Source: a virus. From it: a DNA stretch of 51,905 nucleotides. The position numbers were made by a program, and so were the translations under genes. The notes under the pieces were generated by a model that worked only from the letters and a program-made list of their open reading frames with translations, searched no databases and had not been told where the DNA came from. Below are positions 44,315 to 51,905 of this stretch, piece after piece (the first letter of the stretch is position 1; every line of letters begins with the position of its first letter). The DNA is taken from positions 1-51,905 of the IMG/VR virus record IMGVR_UViG_3300049026_000006. The stretch is one strand, 5' to 3'.

Positions 44315-46225
44315 CTAGAATGCAATTGCGCTCGATGTACCATCAACAGATATCCTGTCACGGCCAGACCACAGATCCCGGTAAATGATTATCGAGCTGT
44401 TTTGAGCGACAATGTCCTCGGTTGCATTTCCGTCAAACACGCATCCATCAAGGTACATGCGCACCCCAACGCCCGTCATAGCTTCCGAACTGGCGGTAAC
44501 TCCGGTAGTTCCGTTAGCTCTGCTGGTGCACCCGGCATTGTAGGACTGAGCATCGTTTGCGTCCGCAATCCCTGGTCCCGAATTGCCGTGATAGTGACAA
44601 CCTATGCGCAACCCTCGTACCGCTTCATGAGACGTTGAGCCATTGCCGGTTATGACACCACGGTTTTCCGTGCCGATACAGTCAACTTCGATGTAGTGTG
44701 GATCGAGCGTGCCTACTCCATCAGGTCCGTGGTAGTTAAATCCATCGTTTCCGTTTCGTGACGCGCGACACCTCACGGCAATCGAGAGGCCCATATTTTT
44801 CATTTGCCAACCGTCGCCCGTGAGCTGCCCACAGCAACCGATATTTTCTCCAAAAACGATGGTGTTACCGTTGCCGCCGCGAACAGAAAACGCGCCAGCA
44901 TTGCCGCCTATATAATTGATATTGGCGTGATGAAACTTTTTGTCTATGCCAGTTACCCGCATAGGAGCTGTCTGGTAATAAAATACAGAGGCCCCATTGG
45001 GCGCAGCTAGATCCGGCATAGAAATAAATAGTTCCGTCGCACTACGGAACCACGATCCCGGAACCGAACCGACACCCGCAACATCTGGCGCAGGAAGTAG
45101 CGTGAGAGGGTTGCCAGAACTATCTTGGTAATCCAGGGCCACCACGCCCGTTAATGCTGAGTCGGTGTTTCCCTGTTTATAAACCCCCGGCGTACCTGTT
45201 GCGCTCCATGTTGGGGAGGTATTAGCCACCGGGCCCGATATAAAGTTAACTTGACCGCCAACGCCTTGGATAGAAATACTTCGAGTTCCGACATACGTGC
45301 CTATGTGCTGAGCAGCGAAGTAATTCCCAGTCGATACGAAAATCACATCTACATCGGTTTTCTGGGACGCTACCGCAACGGTAGCCAGGGCGGTGGCCCA
45401 GGAGGTGCCCGCCGCTGCATCACTGCCGCCACGAGCCGCCGGCTTAACGAAATAGGCCTTAAGGTTCATCGCGGCGTAGTTATCAGGCGTAGCAAAAGCG
45501 CCGGGCGGCTTGTATTTATCCAGACTACTGATCAGCACAGCGTTGCCAGACCCGTCTTTTCTAAACCAGATAGTGCCGAAGCGAGTGTTGAAATCAGAAG
45601 GCGTGGAATAGATGCCTGACCTGCCTACAGAGCCAAGGTTCTTTGTGGCCAGTTTCAGGGTTGTGCCCAGGTTTCCGCCGCGGGTTCCTTCTGCAAAGTT
45701 CTGCGAATCTGCGATCGCAGTGGTAAGTGTCGAAATTGCGTCAAGTATGGCCTGGTTCAGCCGCTTCAGTTCAAAACCAACGGTGGCTGCCGCGTAGGCG
45801 TTATCGGAATCGAACCCGATCATCCCTGATCCAGTCGACAAGGCCAGCGCCTGTCTTACTGCGGCATCCCCGATAGCCTGAAGCTTCGGCGCATCCGTCG
45901 CCCAGGTGCCAGTGAGCGTCAGCGGAATGTCCGCCGCATTCATGACCCGGTAGAGCTCGCCGTCGCGCTGGATGGCCTGGGTCTGCCGTTGAACGACCAC
46001 GCCAGCGCCATAGACCAGATAGACCGATTCATACCCCTGGGCAATCAGGTAGTCGGTTACCTGCTGCATAAGCCCAGCCCAGGTCTTAAGCACTTTCCCG
46101 AGGCGGCCCGGCCACGTCAGATCCGAACTGTTTACGAGCTTATCCGCAATCTGGGCGTTATCGATAAGGTCGCGCGGATCATCAGAGCCAAAGGGCTCTA
46201 CTGGATTACCGGTATTGTTAGCCAT
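44315..46225 (-). CDS. tail spike/fibre with beta-helix fold
   Basis: This 636-residue protein has an N-terminal virion-attachment region (residues 1 to about 110: VEPFGSDDPRDLIDNAQIAD, then VYLVYGAGVVVQRQTQAIQRDGELYRV), a helical linker (about 125-170), and from about 245 a long repetitive beta region with many Asn, Gly and Asp (GGNAGAFSVRGGNGNTIVFG, VDCIGTENRGVITGNGSTSH), typical of right-handed parallel beta-helix depolymerase spikes. It probably binds or cuts a surface polysaccharide. A terminator precedes it. Confidence 0.82.
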   Translation of the reverse strand: MANNTGNPVEPFGSDDPRDLIDNAQIADKLVNSSDLTWPGRLGKVLKTWAGLMQQVTDYLIAQGYESVYLVYGAGVVVQRQTQAIQRDGELYRVMNAADIPLTLTGTWATDAPKLQAIGDAAVRQALALSTGSGMIGFDSDNAYAAATVGFELKRLNQAILDAISTLTTAIADSQNFAEGTRGGNLGTTLKLATKNLGSVGRSGIYSTPSDFNTRFGTIWFRKDGSGNAVLISSLDKYKPPGAFATPDNYAAMNLKAYFVKPAARGGSDAAAGTSWATALATVAVASQKTDVDVIFVSTGNYFAAQHIGTYVGTRSISIQGVGGQVNFISGPVANTSPTWSATGTPGVYKQGNTDSALTGVVALDYQDSSGNPLTLLPAPDVAGVGSVPGSWFRSATELFISMPDLAAPNGASVFYYQTAPMRVTGIDKKFHHANINYIGGNAGAFSVRGGNGNTIVFGENIGCCGQLTGDGWQMKNMGLSIAVRCRASRNGNDGFNYHGPDGVGTLDPHYIEVDCIGTENRGVITGNGSTSHEAVRGLRIGCHYHGNSGPGIADANDAQSYNAGCTSRANGTTGVTASSEAMTGVGVRMYLDGCVFDGNATEDIVAQNSSIIIYRDLWSGRDRISVDGTSSAIAF

Positions 46226-46241
46226 GGCTTTCCCTTAGGCG

Positions 46242-46266
46242 AAAAAAAGCCCGCTCAGTGGCGGGC
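46242..46266 (-). terminator. intrinsic terminator between J-like and spike genes
   Basis: On the minus strand GCCCGC-CACTGA-GCGGGC is followed by seven T residues. Confidence 0.85.
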
Positions 46267-46283
46267 CTTGGAAGGTTTTATTT

Positions 46284-49200
46284 CTATGCCGTGATGGGCG
46301 GTTGGTTGTCGTCGTCTGCGTAGAACACAGGTGAGTATTCGGTGGCGGTTACCGCACAGGATCCATCTTGATTCGGCGTAATTTCCGTGAGCATGGCGGA
46401 GTAACCGACCTGCTCGCTCGGACCGAACAAGAAGCGCGCCGGCTCGATGCTGAGGTCCGTGACAATGTCGAAATCAATGGCCGTTGTCGGAACCAGCACC
46501 TGGTGGAAGCCAGCGTCCTCCGGCGTGAACAGGCTGGTTACCGTGCCATCGTGGCGCCTGATCACGGCTCGCGGTTCTGTAACGGACCAGTCCATTTGCT
46601 CACTGAGGGTGAGCAGGTATTTCCCGGATACTGACTGCACCTCCATGATCAACGCGCTGGTGGTGGTGTTTGGAATGTCATCAGCCAGGATGATGTGGTC
46701 GATATCATCAAACACCAGAGCATCCATCTCGGTATCCACCGTGTAGCCCCAGCGCGAGTATTGGTACTTGCGCAACTGACGCATCCCAATGCGCCAGGCC
46801 CGGGTCCTGTCGGTAACCCCGTCGAGCTGGATTTTCTCGACCTTCAGCTCCAGGCTACCGGGCAGCCGGCACGGAACCGTCTCCTTGCGGCGCGTGAATT
46901 GATCGATGTACTGGACGTCAACACCGTCAAAATCATCAGGGCTTGGAGCCGTGAAGCTTGCGGTGAGATCGCTCGTCATCTCATGAGGAGTTATGACCCC
47001 GCGAGGAGGCTGGATTCCTTCACGCTTAACGCTGAGAAGACCATTCCCGCTCGACAGATGCGACATGCCGGCTGCAAATATCCCTTGAAGCACTTCGCGC
47101 AGCGGTATGGCTTTTTCATGTGCCATATCGTAGAGCTCGCCGCGCGGCGTCCAATAGTCCTGGTCAACAGAATCAATGGCGTCCATGTCCAGCAGGGATT
47201 CGTCAATCCCAAAGCCCTGGCAAACATGCATGGTCGCCCCCTTGATAGAGCGCATGGGCGCGCTATCGTATATCCGTGTCGGGACGCAGCTGATCTGTCT
47301 TTCAGACTGAGCGCTAAGACGATCACCGCCACGAATTTCCATGGTCATGGTGGTGAGGCCTTCATATACAGGGACGTCGCCAAGCCTGGTTCTAAGGCCG
47401 AACCACTGGATTGCGTCCCTCCAGGTTCCGCCAGCAACAGGCTGGGTTCTGCGCATTTGGAACTCAGGACGCAGCGGGTAGGGAAATGCGACGTTGTGGG
47501 TGAAGCCGATCTGGTCAGGGGTGGCTTCCACGTAGGTGTTGGTTATTGTTGTCCAATCCCCCCCTAGCGCAGCGTCCCTCCAGCGAACCTCTATCGATTT
47601 TTTGGCATATTTTATGTTGCCTTTTTTGCTGTAGTGGCAAAGCCCCTGACTGAAGAAAACATCATATTCGGCTTCCGTGGCCAGTTCGTTTTCAGGACAG
47701 CCCATGAACGATCCAATCCAGTTCCCTGCCCCGCCACTTCCTGTGAGGGAGAAGTCGAGCAGAGTCCTGGCTGTGAATCCGCCCCACCCCGCATCAACTG
47801 CGCCCGCGTCGGTGAGCCGCTGAACCGTTGCGGTCAGACCGCTGATGGAGATCAGGTTGTAACGAAACCCGCGGTAACCGATCGCCAAGCGTTGTTGGCC
47901 TGGATCAAGCCCGGTGAACGGCGAGCCACCCTCGAAATTGAGGGTGATGTATGCAGCCTGTTCAGCGGTTCCTCCGCTCGATGCGGTCCCGACAATGTAT
48001 GTCGGGGCCACGCCAAAAATCGGCACAGGGGCGCTGGTTTGCGAGATCGTCCCGCCCTTGTATGGGCTGGATGGCTCAATCAGTCGGATGCGCCCTGAGT
48101 TGTCCTGCGCCACCAGGCCGCTGCCCGAAAGCTGCCCGGTGATAACGGACACCAGGCCACTCATGTTGACGTAGTCTGCGTTGAGCGAAACTGTTTTGGT
48201 AACTCCCTGGAAGGTAACGGACCACACCACGGCGCTCGATGTGAAGTTGTAGGTTGATGGCGATGCGCTCGCCGTCACCGAGGACGGCCCACCACCTACG
48301 CCTGGAATTGGCGCCACGTAAGGCGAATAGCTCGCGATAATCAGGTCGAGATCGGTGTCACTGCTGAGAGAGACCTTCATGCCTACAAAGGGCTGGAGAT
48401 CCGCCAGCGCACCAGCGATACGGCTGTACCCGCCGGACGAGGAAACGGTGTAGGTGTCTGGCGTTACCAGCGTTAGTGCGGTACCGGCAACCCAGTGCTC
48501 TGGGAATTGCGGAGAACTGCCAAGCAGCGACACGGTGGCGCCGTTTACCAGCATCGAGTCCGCCAACGCCGCGGAATCGCTTGGCGCCGTACTGGCAAGG
48601 TCAAGGCCGGCGGTCCCGGCATTGGTACCGCCCACCGAAGGCACGGGATACCAATTCTCTGATCTTGCATCGGCGGCGAGCGATGCCCCCGGTTCATATA
48701 CCGCATAACTGATGTCTGATCCGAACGCCGCAAAAGGCGTGTCCCCGACCTTGAAGCTGCTGGGCGGAATAGAATGTGACCCCCTTCCAATGCCCATGCA
48801 CATCGTTGTGACCATGGTTCGCTTGTTCACAAACCGGGAAATTGGATGGGTCAGAAGGTCGGGATAGACCTTGGCCTCACCCAGGATCTCGCGGATCGGC
48901 GAGTTGAGTTTTGCCCGGTTGCCTGTAGCCGTGGCTGTATCAAGGTCGTCTCCCTGTTGCTGGCTGCCAGCTTTCCCGGCCTTGGGCATGGTCAGTACAA
49001 TGATGACCGAGATAACGGCGAGAGCCACTGCCGCCCATGCGGCATAAGCCGCGGCGGTACCGGCAACACCTGCTACAGGGAATATTTGCACCAGGTCATC
49101 GGGCCCGACTACAGCACTTTCCCACTGATTCACCGGCACGGTAACGCCATTGATCTCTATGCAGATAATGTGATCTGCACTGATATCAAAACCCTTGACG

Positions 49201-49310
49201 TTTCTCCTGAGCCAGCCCGCCATGGTTGTTGGCTCTGCAACTTCGTGGATTTCAAGCGGAATGCTTTCCCCTTCTTTCACGCCAAGCCTGGATGGATATA
49301 TCTCAATCAC
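46284..49310 (-). CDS. tail tip / host specificity protein (J-like)
   Basis: This 1008-residue protein forms the central tail tip. The first 80 residues form a small ubiquitin-like domain (MIEIYPSRLGVKEGESIPLE) and about 80-110 a hydrophobic segment (AYAAWAAVALAVISVIIVLT), the part carried by the separate I protein in lambda. The remainder resembles phage tail hub proteins (NRAKLNSPIREILGEAKVYP, later DMAHEKAIPLREVLQGIFAA). The start overlaps the NlpC/P60 gene by four bases. Fusion of I-like and J-like parts is common in Pseudomonas siphophages. Confidence 0.88.
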   Translation of the reverse strand: MIEIYPSRLGVKEGESIPLEIHEVAEPTTMAGWLRRNVKGFDISADHIICIEINGVTVPVNQWESAVVGPDDLVQIFPVAGVAGTAAAYAAWAAVALAVISVIIVLTMPKAGKAGSQQQGDDLDTATATGNRAKLNSPIREILGEAKVYPDLLTHPISRFVNKRTMVTTMCMGIGRGSHSIPPSSFKVGDTPFAAFGSDISYAVYEPGASLAADARSENWYPVPSVGGTNAGTAGLDLASTAPSDSAALADSMLVNGATVSLLGSSPQFPEHWVAGTALTLVTPDTYTVSSSGGYSRIAGALADLQPFVGMKVSLSSDTDLDLIIASYSPYVAPIPGVGGGPSSVTASASPSTYNFTSSAVVWSVTFQGVTKTVSLNADYVNMSGLVSVITGQLSGSGLVAQDNSGRIRLIEPSSPYKGGTISQTSAPVPIFGVAPTYIVGTASSGGTAEQAAYITLNFEGGSPFTGLDPGQQRLAIGYRGFRYNLISISGLTATVQRLTDAGAVDAGWGGFTARTLLDFSLTGSGGAGNWIGSFMGCPENELATEAEYDVFFSQGLCHYSKKGNIKYAKKSIEVRWRDAALGGDWTTITNTYVEATPDQIGFTHNVAFPYPLRPEFQMRRTQPVAGGTWRDAIQWFGLRTRLGDVPVYEGLTTMTMEIRGGDRLSAQSERQISCVPTRIYDSAPMRSIKGATMHVCQGFGIDESLLDMDAIDSVDQDYWTPRGELYDMAHEKAIPLREVLQGIFAAGMSHLSSGNGLLSVKREGIQPPRGVITPHEMTSDLTASFTAPSPDDFDGVDVQYIDQFTRRKETVPCRLPGSLELKVEKIQLDGVTDRTRAWRIGMRQLRKYQYSRWGYTVDTEMDALVFDDIDHIILADDIPNTTTSALIMEVQSVSGKYLLTLSEQMDWSVTEPRAVIRRHDGTVTSLFTPEDAGFHQVLVPTTAIDFDIVTDLSIEPARFLFGPSEQVGYSAMLTEITPNQDGSCAVTATEYSPVFYADDDNQPPITA

Positions 49311-49687
49311 TTGTAGTACTCCACTCGCACGAAGCGGCGCTTTAGCCTGTGAAGGGGTAGGCAGATGACTTTCTGCTTGATTGTGATTTCCATCGCTTCG
49401 AGGGATCCTTCGCAGCGAACGACCACGCCGACGTGGCGCATCTCGCTACCCTGATACATGGCAATCAAGGCACCCTCCTCAGGCTCGCAGGGGGTGAGTG
49501 TCGGAAACCACTTCCCGGCCACCTCGACCATTGAACCGTCACCCGACCTGATGTCAGGCCAATCTGGCCAGTCAGGCAGCCCCAACTCACGACGGACCTC
49601 CAGCACCAGCCCGTAGCAGTCAACAAGCGGCCACACTCTCCCGCCCTCCAGGTACCGACCCGCAAGGTATTTTTCGTGATCGATCAT
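49307..49687 (-). CDS. tail tip NlpC/P60-like peptidase (lambda K-like)
   Basis: This 126-residue protein has the NlpC/P60 cysteine peptidase core: Cys24 in LVDCYGLVLEVRRELG and His85 in EMRHVGVVV. In lambda the K protein carries this domain and sits next to the tip protein; it may cut peptidoglycan or process during tail assembly. It abuts the previous gene and overlaps the J-like gene by four bases. Confidence 0.88.
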   Translation of the reverse strand: MIDHEKYLAGRYLEGGRVWPLVDCYGLVLEVRRELGLPDWPDWPDIRSGDGSMVEVAGKWFPTLTPCEPEEGALIAMYQGSEMRHVGVVVRCEGSLEAMEITIKQKVICLPLHRLKRRFVRVEYYK

Positions 49688-50170
49688 TTATTGGTACCGC
49701 ATGCCCGGGGCGAAATCGCCGGTATAGTTGTGGCGAAGCCAGAGGGTTTCGAGGAGGTTGAAGTACCCGGCCACGATCTGGGCTTCGGTTGCGGTAACGG
49801 ATCCGTTTTTGACCTTGAAGCGAAGGATCTTCGACGGGTAGGAAAGGTCGGTGCTGATGTACTCCCTGTACACCAGGTTGATCTGTCGACCATCCTTGAG
49901 AGCCGCCCGCAGAAAACCGGAAACGCTCCCGTCGATGTTGCACAGCGCAAACTTCAAGTCTTGCTTTCCGTCGCTCCCCCTCTTTGGCAAGGCCATCGAG
50001 ATGCCGCACGCAATAAACGTTGCCAGCCCACCAGTTTCCAGGCCTACCTCGATATCCTCGAAGCCATTGGTAAGGAAGTGATGGGCAACGCCATCGGTGA
50101 TTTCCAGCGTTCCGTGCAGGATCTCGGGACCGCTGCTGGAGTAGAGGCGATTCAATACGGCGCTGGTCAT
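49688..50170 (-). CDS. minor tail protein (lambda L-like, DUF1833 type)
   Basis: This 160-residue protein lies between the tape measure downstream partner and the NlpC/P60 gene, the place of lambda L. The phrases GPEILHGTLEITDGVAHHFLTNGFEDIEV and LMYREYISTDLSYPS-like YREYISTDLSYPSKILRF fit DUF1833 tail proteins. The ATG at 50170 overlaps the preceding stop (ATGA) and has an AAGGAG site. Confidence 0.75.
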   Translation of the reverse strand: MTSAVLNRLYSSSGPEILHGTLEITDGVAHHFLTNGFEDIEVGLETGGLATFIACGISMALPKRGSDGKQDLKFALCNIDGSVSGFLRAALKDGRQINLVYREYISTDLSYPSKILRFKVKNGSVTATEAQIVAGYFNLLETLWLRHNYTGDFAPGMRYQ

Positions 50171-50619
50171 TGAGGCCACTCCTTATTGATCGCCAGATCC
50201 AGCAAGTTCATGTGAAGGATGTATTGCGGGGCGTAGATGGCCCAGCCTCCTGTCAAGATCGGGCGCTCCCAGAGCTGCAGGGTTGCGCTGACCGTCCAGT
50301 GATCAACACCGAACAGCTCCGGGCCGTCGTACATGTCGAGAAAGTGGGCCTTGTAGGGCATCAGCCCCTGAGGCGTGCGAAGCTCGCACTCAAACCACTG
50401 GGAGCCCGAAATCAGCACTTCCTCAAACCATGCTTCGAAGTACTGGGCCTGAATGCTGGTGAGGCTCCAGGTAACTTTTGCATTAGTTGGGACCGATGCG
50501 TAATTTCGCCGGAATCGCGTCCGGCCCGTGCGCATGGCTGTCGCCTTCATCGGGCTGACTGGGTTGAACCCATACCCATCCCGCAGCGGATACGGGAGCT
50601 CCTTTGGGTATTGGATCAT
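50167..50619 (-). CDS. minor tail protein (lambda M-like)
   Basis: This 150-residue protein follows the tape measure gene with an ATGA overlap, where lambda gene M lies. It is beta-rich with many aromatic residues (YPKELPYPLRDGYGFNPVSP, later FEAWFEEVLISGSQWFECEL and DHWTVSATLQLWERP), a pattern I know from phage minor tail proteins that connect the tape measure to the tip. The family assignment is by synteny. Confidence 0.72.
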   Translation of the reverse strand: MIQYPKELPYPLRDGYGFNPVSPMKATAMRTGRTRFRRNYASVPTNAKVTWSLTSIQAQYFEAWFEEVLISGSQWFECELRTPQGLMPYKAHFLDMYDGPELFGVDHWTVSATLQLWERPILTGGWAIYAPQYILHMNLLDLAINKEWPQ

Positions 50620-51905
50620 CGCGCAGCCCTTCCCATGCCCAGCATCTGTTGAATTGCCTTGGCTTCTTTGCCGTTTTCTCGGATGTTCGAGACGAAGTAG
50701 TCAGTGATCCACTTCCCATCGACCTGGCTTGACTGGCTTTGCCCGGCCCGGCTCGCGTCTTCGATCACGTTCACCACCGGGGCGGGCCCGGTCATCTGGC
50801 GCGCCACAGCGTCTGGCCCGGTGCCTTTGGCTCCGGCACGGATTGGCGATACATTCCCCTTGCGCAGCGCCTCAACGGCAGCAACACCGCCGTAATCGCG
50901 AATGTTCTTTTGGCTCCAGACGATTTCGCCCTTGTGCGCAGGACCGGCGTATTCGTGCACGCCGCCTGGGCCGGTGTAGCCACCGTCCGAAAAACCAATT
51001 CCTGCGATGTTCGCCACGTTTGCAGCGGTAGCGACACCAACAGCAGCAGCCGCGGCGAAGTTAAACGGAGGCGGGAACGCGGCCAGCGCCTTCTGCACGG
51101 CCAGATAGCCGTCCATAGTGGCCTGGACGATTGCCGCCGCCTTGCCGATCGCGGCGAGCTTCTTGTTCCCGGACTGGCTGAGGCTGGCCATGTTGCCGAA
51201 GAAGTCCGAGGCGCCAACCAGCAATGCCTGGTTCTTGGCTTCTTCAATCTTCTGGCGGTTCAGGGTGGCCTGCTGATCGATGTTCGCCACGCGCGCGGCG
51301 TAGGTCTCTTCGCTGATTGCCTTCAGGTCCAGGTAGGCCGCCTGGCGCTCCAGCTCAGTGGCACGCCACTTTTCAAGCTTCTCAGCGGCAGCATCGAGGC
51401 GGTCAATCTCGCTCCCAGCACCGCCCACGGAAGCGTCCAGGCCTGGTGCGGCCGGAGCCTGGGTGACGCCCTCGATCGTTCCTGGTTTCTGAGCGGCGTT
51501 CAGATTGATGTCGCGGATCTTGATCAGCGTTTCCAGGCGCTTGGCCGCCTCGACATTCCCCTGGCGCTCGTACTCGGCCAACTGAGCCGCATCATCCAGG
51601 GATGACTTCAGGCTGTTGGCTTCGCGGAGTTGCCCGGTCAGCGTCAGCAGCTGCACCTGGTCCTTCTGTGCCTGCTGAATGCCCTTGCTGATCTCCGCTT
51701 CGCGCTCGAGTGCTACGTTTTTCTTGAGCTGGGCGGTGATCAGGTCCTGGCTGGCCAGCAGGGACTTCTGGTCGGCGGTGAGCGTCTTCTTGCCTTTGAT
51801 GTCGGCGAGTTGCTGCTCCCACTTGATCAATGCCTGCGCCTGGGCGCCAACACGCTCAGTAGCGATGCCCTGAGCATTGAGTGAGGCGTTCTGTTGGAGC
51901 AGCAA
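50616..51905 (-). CDS. tail tape measure protein, C-terminal part
   Basis: This is the continuation of the gene at 1-1783 across the circle junction; the first 126 bases repeat that copy. The part here is coiled-coil at the start (QALIKWEQQLADIKGKKTLT) and has the lambda-type tape measure C-terminal region (ASLSQSGNKKLAAIGKAAAI, FAAAAAVGVATAANVANIAG, then GPAHKGEIVWSQKNIRDYGG). The stop overlaps the next ATG by four bases. The open frame at the window end is not a start codon. Confidence 0.9.
   Translation of the reverse strand: MLLQQNASLNAQGIATERVGAQAQALIKWEQQLADIKGKKTLTADQKSLLASQDLITAQLKKNVALEREAEISKGIQQAQKDQVQLLTLTGQLREANSLKSSLDDAAQLAEYERQGNVEAAKRLETLIKIRDINLNAAQKPGTIEGVTQAPAAPGLDASVGGAGSEIDRLDAAAEKLEKWRATELERQAAYLDLKAISEETYAARVANIDQQATLNRQKIEEAKNQALLVGASDFFGNMASLSQSGNKKLAAIGKAAAIVQATMDGYLAVQKALAAFPPPFNFAAAAAVGVATAANVANIAGIGFSDGGYTGPGGVHEYAGPAHKGEIVWSQKNIRDYGGVAAVEALRKGNVSPIRAGAKGTGPDAVARQMTGPAPVVNVIEDASRAGQSQSSQVDGKWITDYFVSNIRENGKEAKAIQQMLGMGRAAR
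51779..51904. repeat. terminal direct overlap, right copy
   Basis: Identical to 1-126. The final base of the window (A at 51905) differs from the matching base 127 (C), which would change Val to Leu in the tape measure protein. Confidence 0.95.

Noticed and set aside
1-51905. CRISPR array, insertion sequence or transposase
   Set aside because: No regularly spaced repeats and no transposase-like protein were seen on either strand.

Overview
The window is the complete genome of a temperate, lambda-like siphovirus, assembled as a circle. Its last 126 bases (51779-51904) repeat its first 126, so the unique genome is about 51,778 bp, and the tape measure gene reads in frame across the join. Protein families (P22-type coat, DUF4055 portal, lambda-type tail tip, NinG, S24 repressor) and the tRNA-Pro-like attachment core point to a gammaproteobacterial host. 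I infer Pseudomonas from the overall look of the proteins; no search was run.

Layout. (1) Late genes lie on the minus strand. They start near 14,980 with a membrane protein, a lipoprotein and a holin, and continue through small genes, a metallopeptidase, terminase, portal, minor head protein, scaffold, coat, connectors, tail tube, frameshifted chaperones and tape measure. After the join they continue from the window end downwards: tail tip proteins, NlpC/P60 peptidase, J-like fibre, beta-helix spike, an O-acyltransferase, a lipoprotein, a SleB-type endolysin and nested Rz/Rz1 spanins (41,395). Several intrinsic terminators lie inside this unit, which implies antitermination. (2) A HicAB toxin-antitoxin moron (15.1-15.8 kb, plus strand) sits between the early and late minus-strand operons. 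(3) The early minus operon (23.1 to 16.0 kb) carries cro, two small ribbon-helix-helix-like proteins, an antirepressor-like gene, O-like and P-like replication genes, nin-region genes, NinG and a candidate Q-position protein. (4) The immunity region has cI on plus, with matching early promoters on each side. Each promoter carries the same operator motif, TTTAGAAAACTTAACA in consensus, with three sites at each end. (5) The rightward operon (24.0-39.6 kb, plus) starts with a boxA/boxB-like nut site and a small basic N-position ORF. About 550 bp of hairpin-rich non-coding DNA follows, then many small accessory genes, a YqaJ/lambda Exo-type recombinase, a C5 and an N6 DNA methyltransferase, an Rmf/CrpP-like protein, excisionase and tyrosine integrase. 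(6) attP (39.6-39.85 kb) contains 45 bp matching the 3' half of a tRNA-Pro(GGG) gene, flanked by paired arm-type repeats. Two morons follow, one of them a SRAP/YedK family protein, convergent with the lysis genes.

Most notable: a perfect-TATAAT promoter and terminator that would make a roughly 45-nt RNA antisense to the leader of the antirepressor-like gene, directly downstream of two ribbon-helix-helix-like genes. This is the arrangement of the P22 arc-sar-ant immunity module, here inside a lambda-type early operon. Also notable are the twin operator-promoters, the nut site, a 22-bp inverted repeat and other hairpins in the non-coding leader, a dispersed CGACAC...GTGTCG palindrome family, and iteron-like repeats inside the O-like gene.
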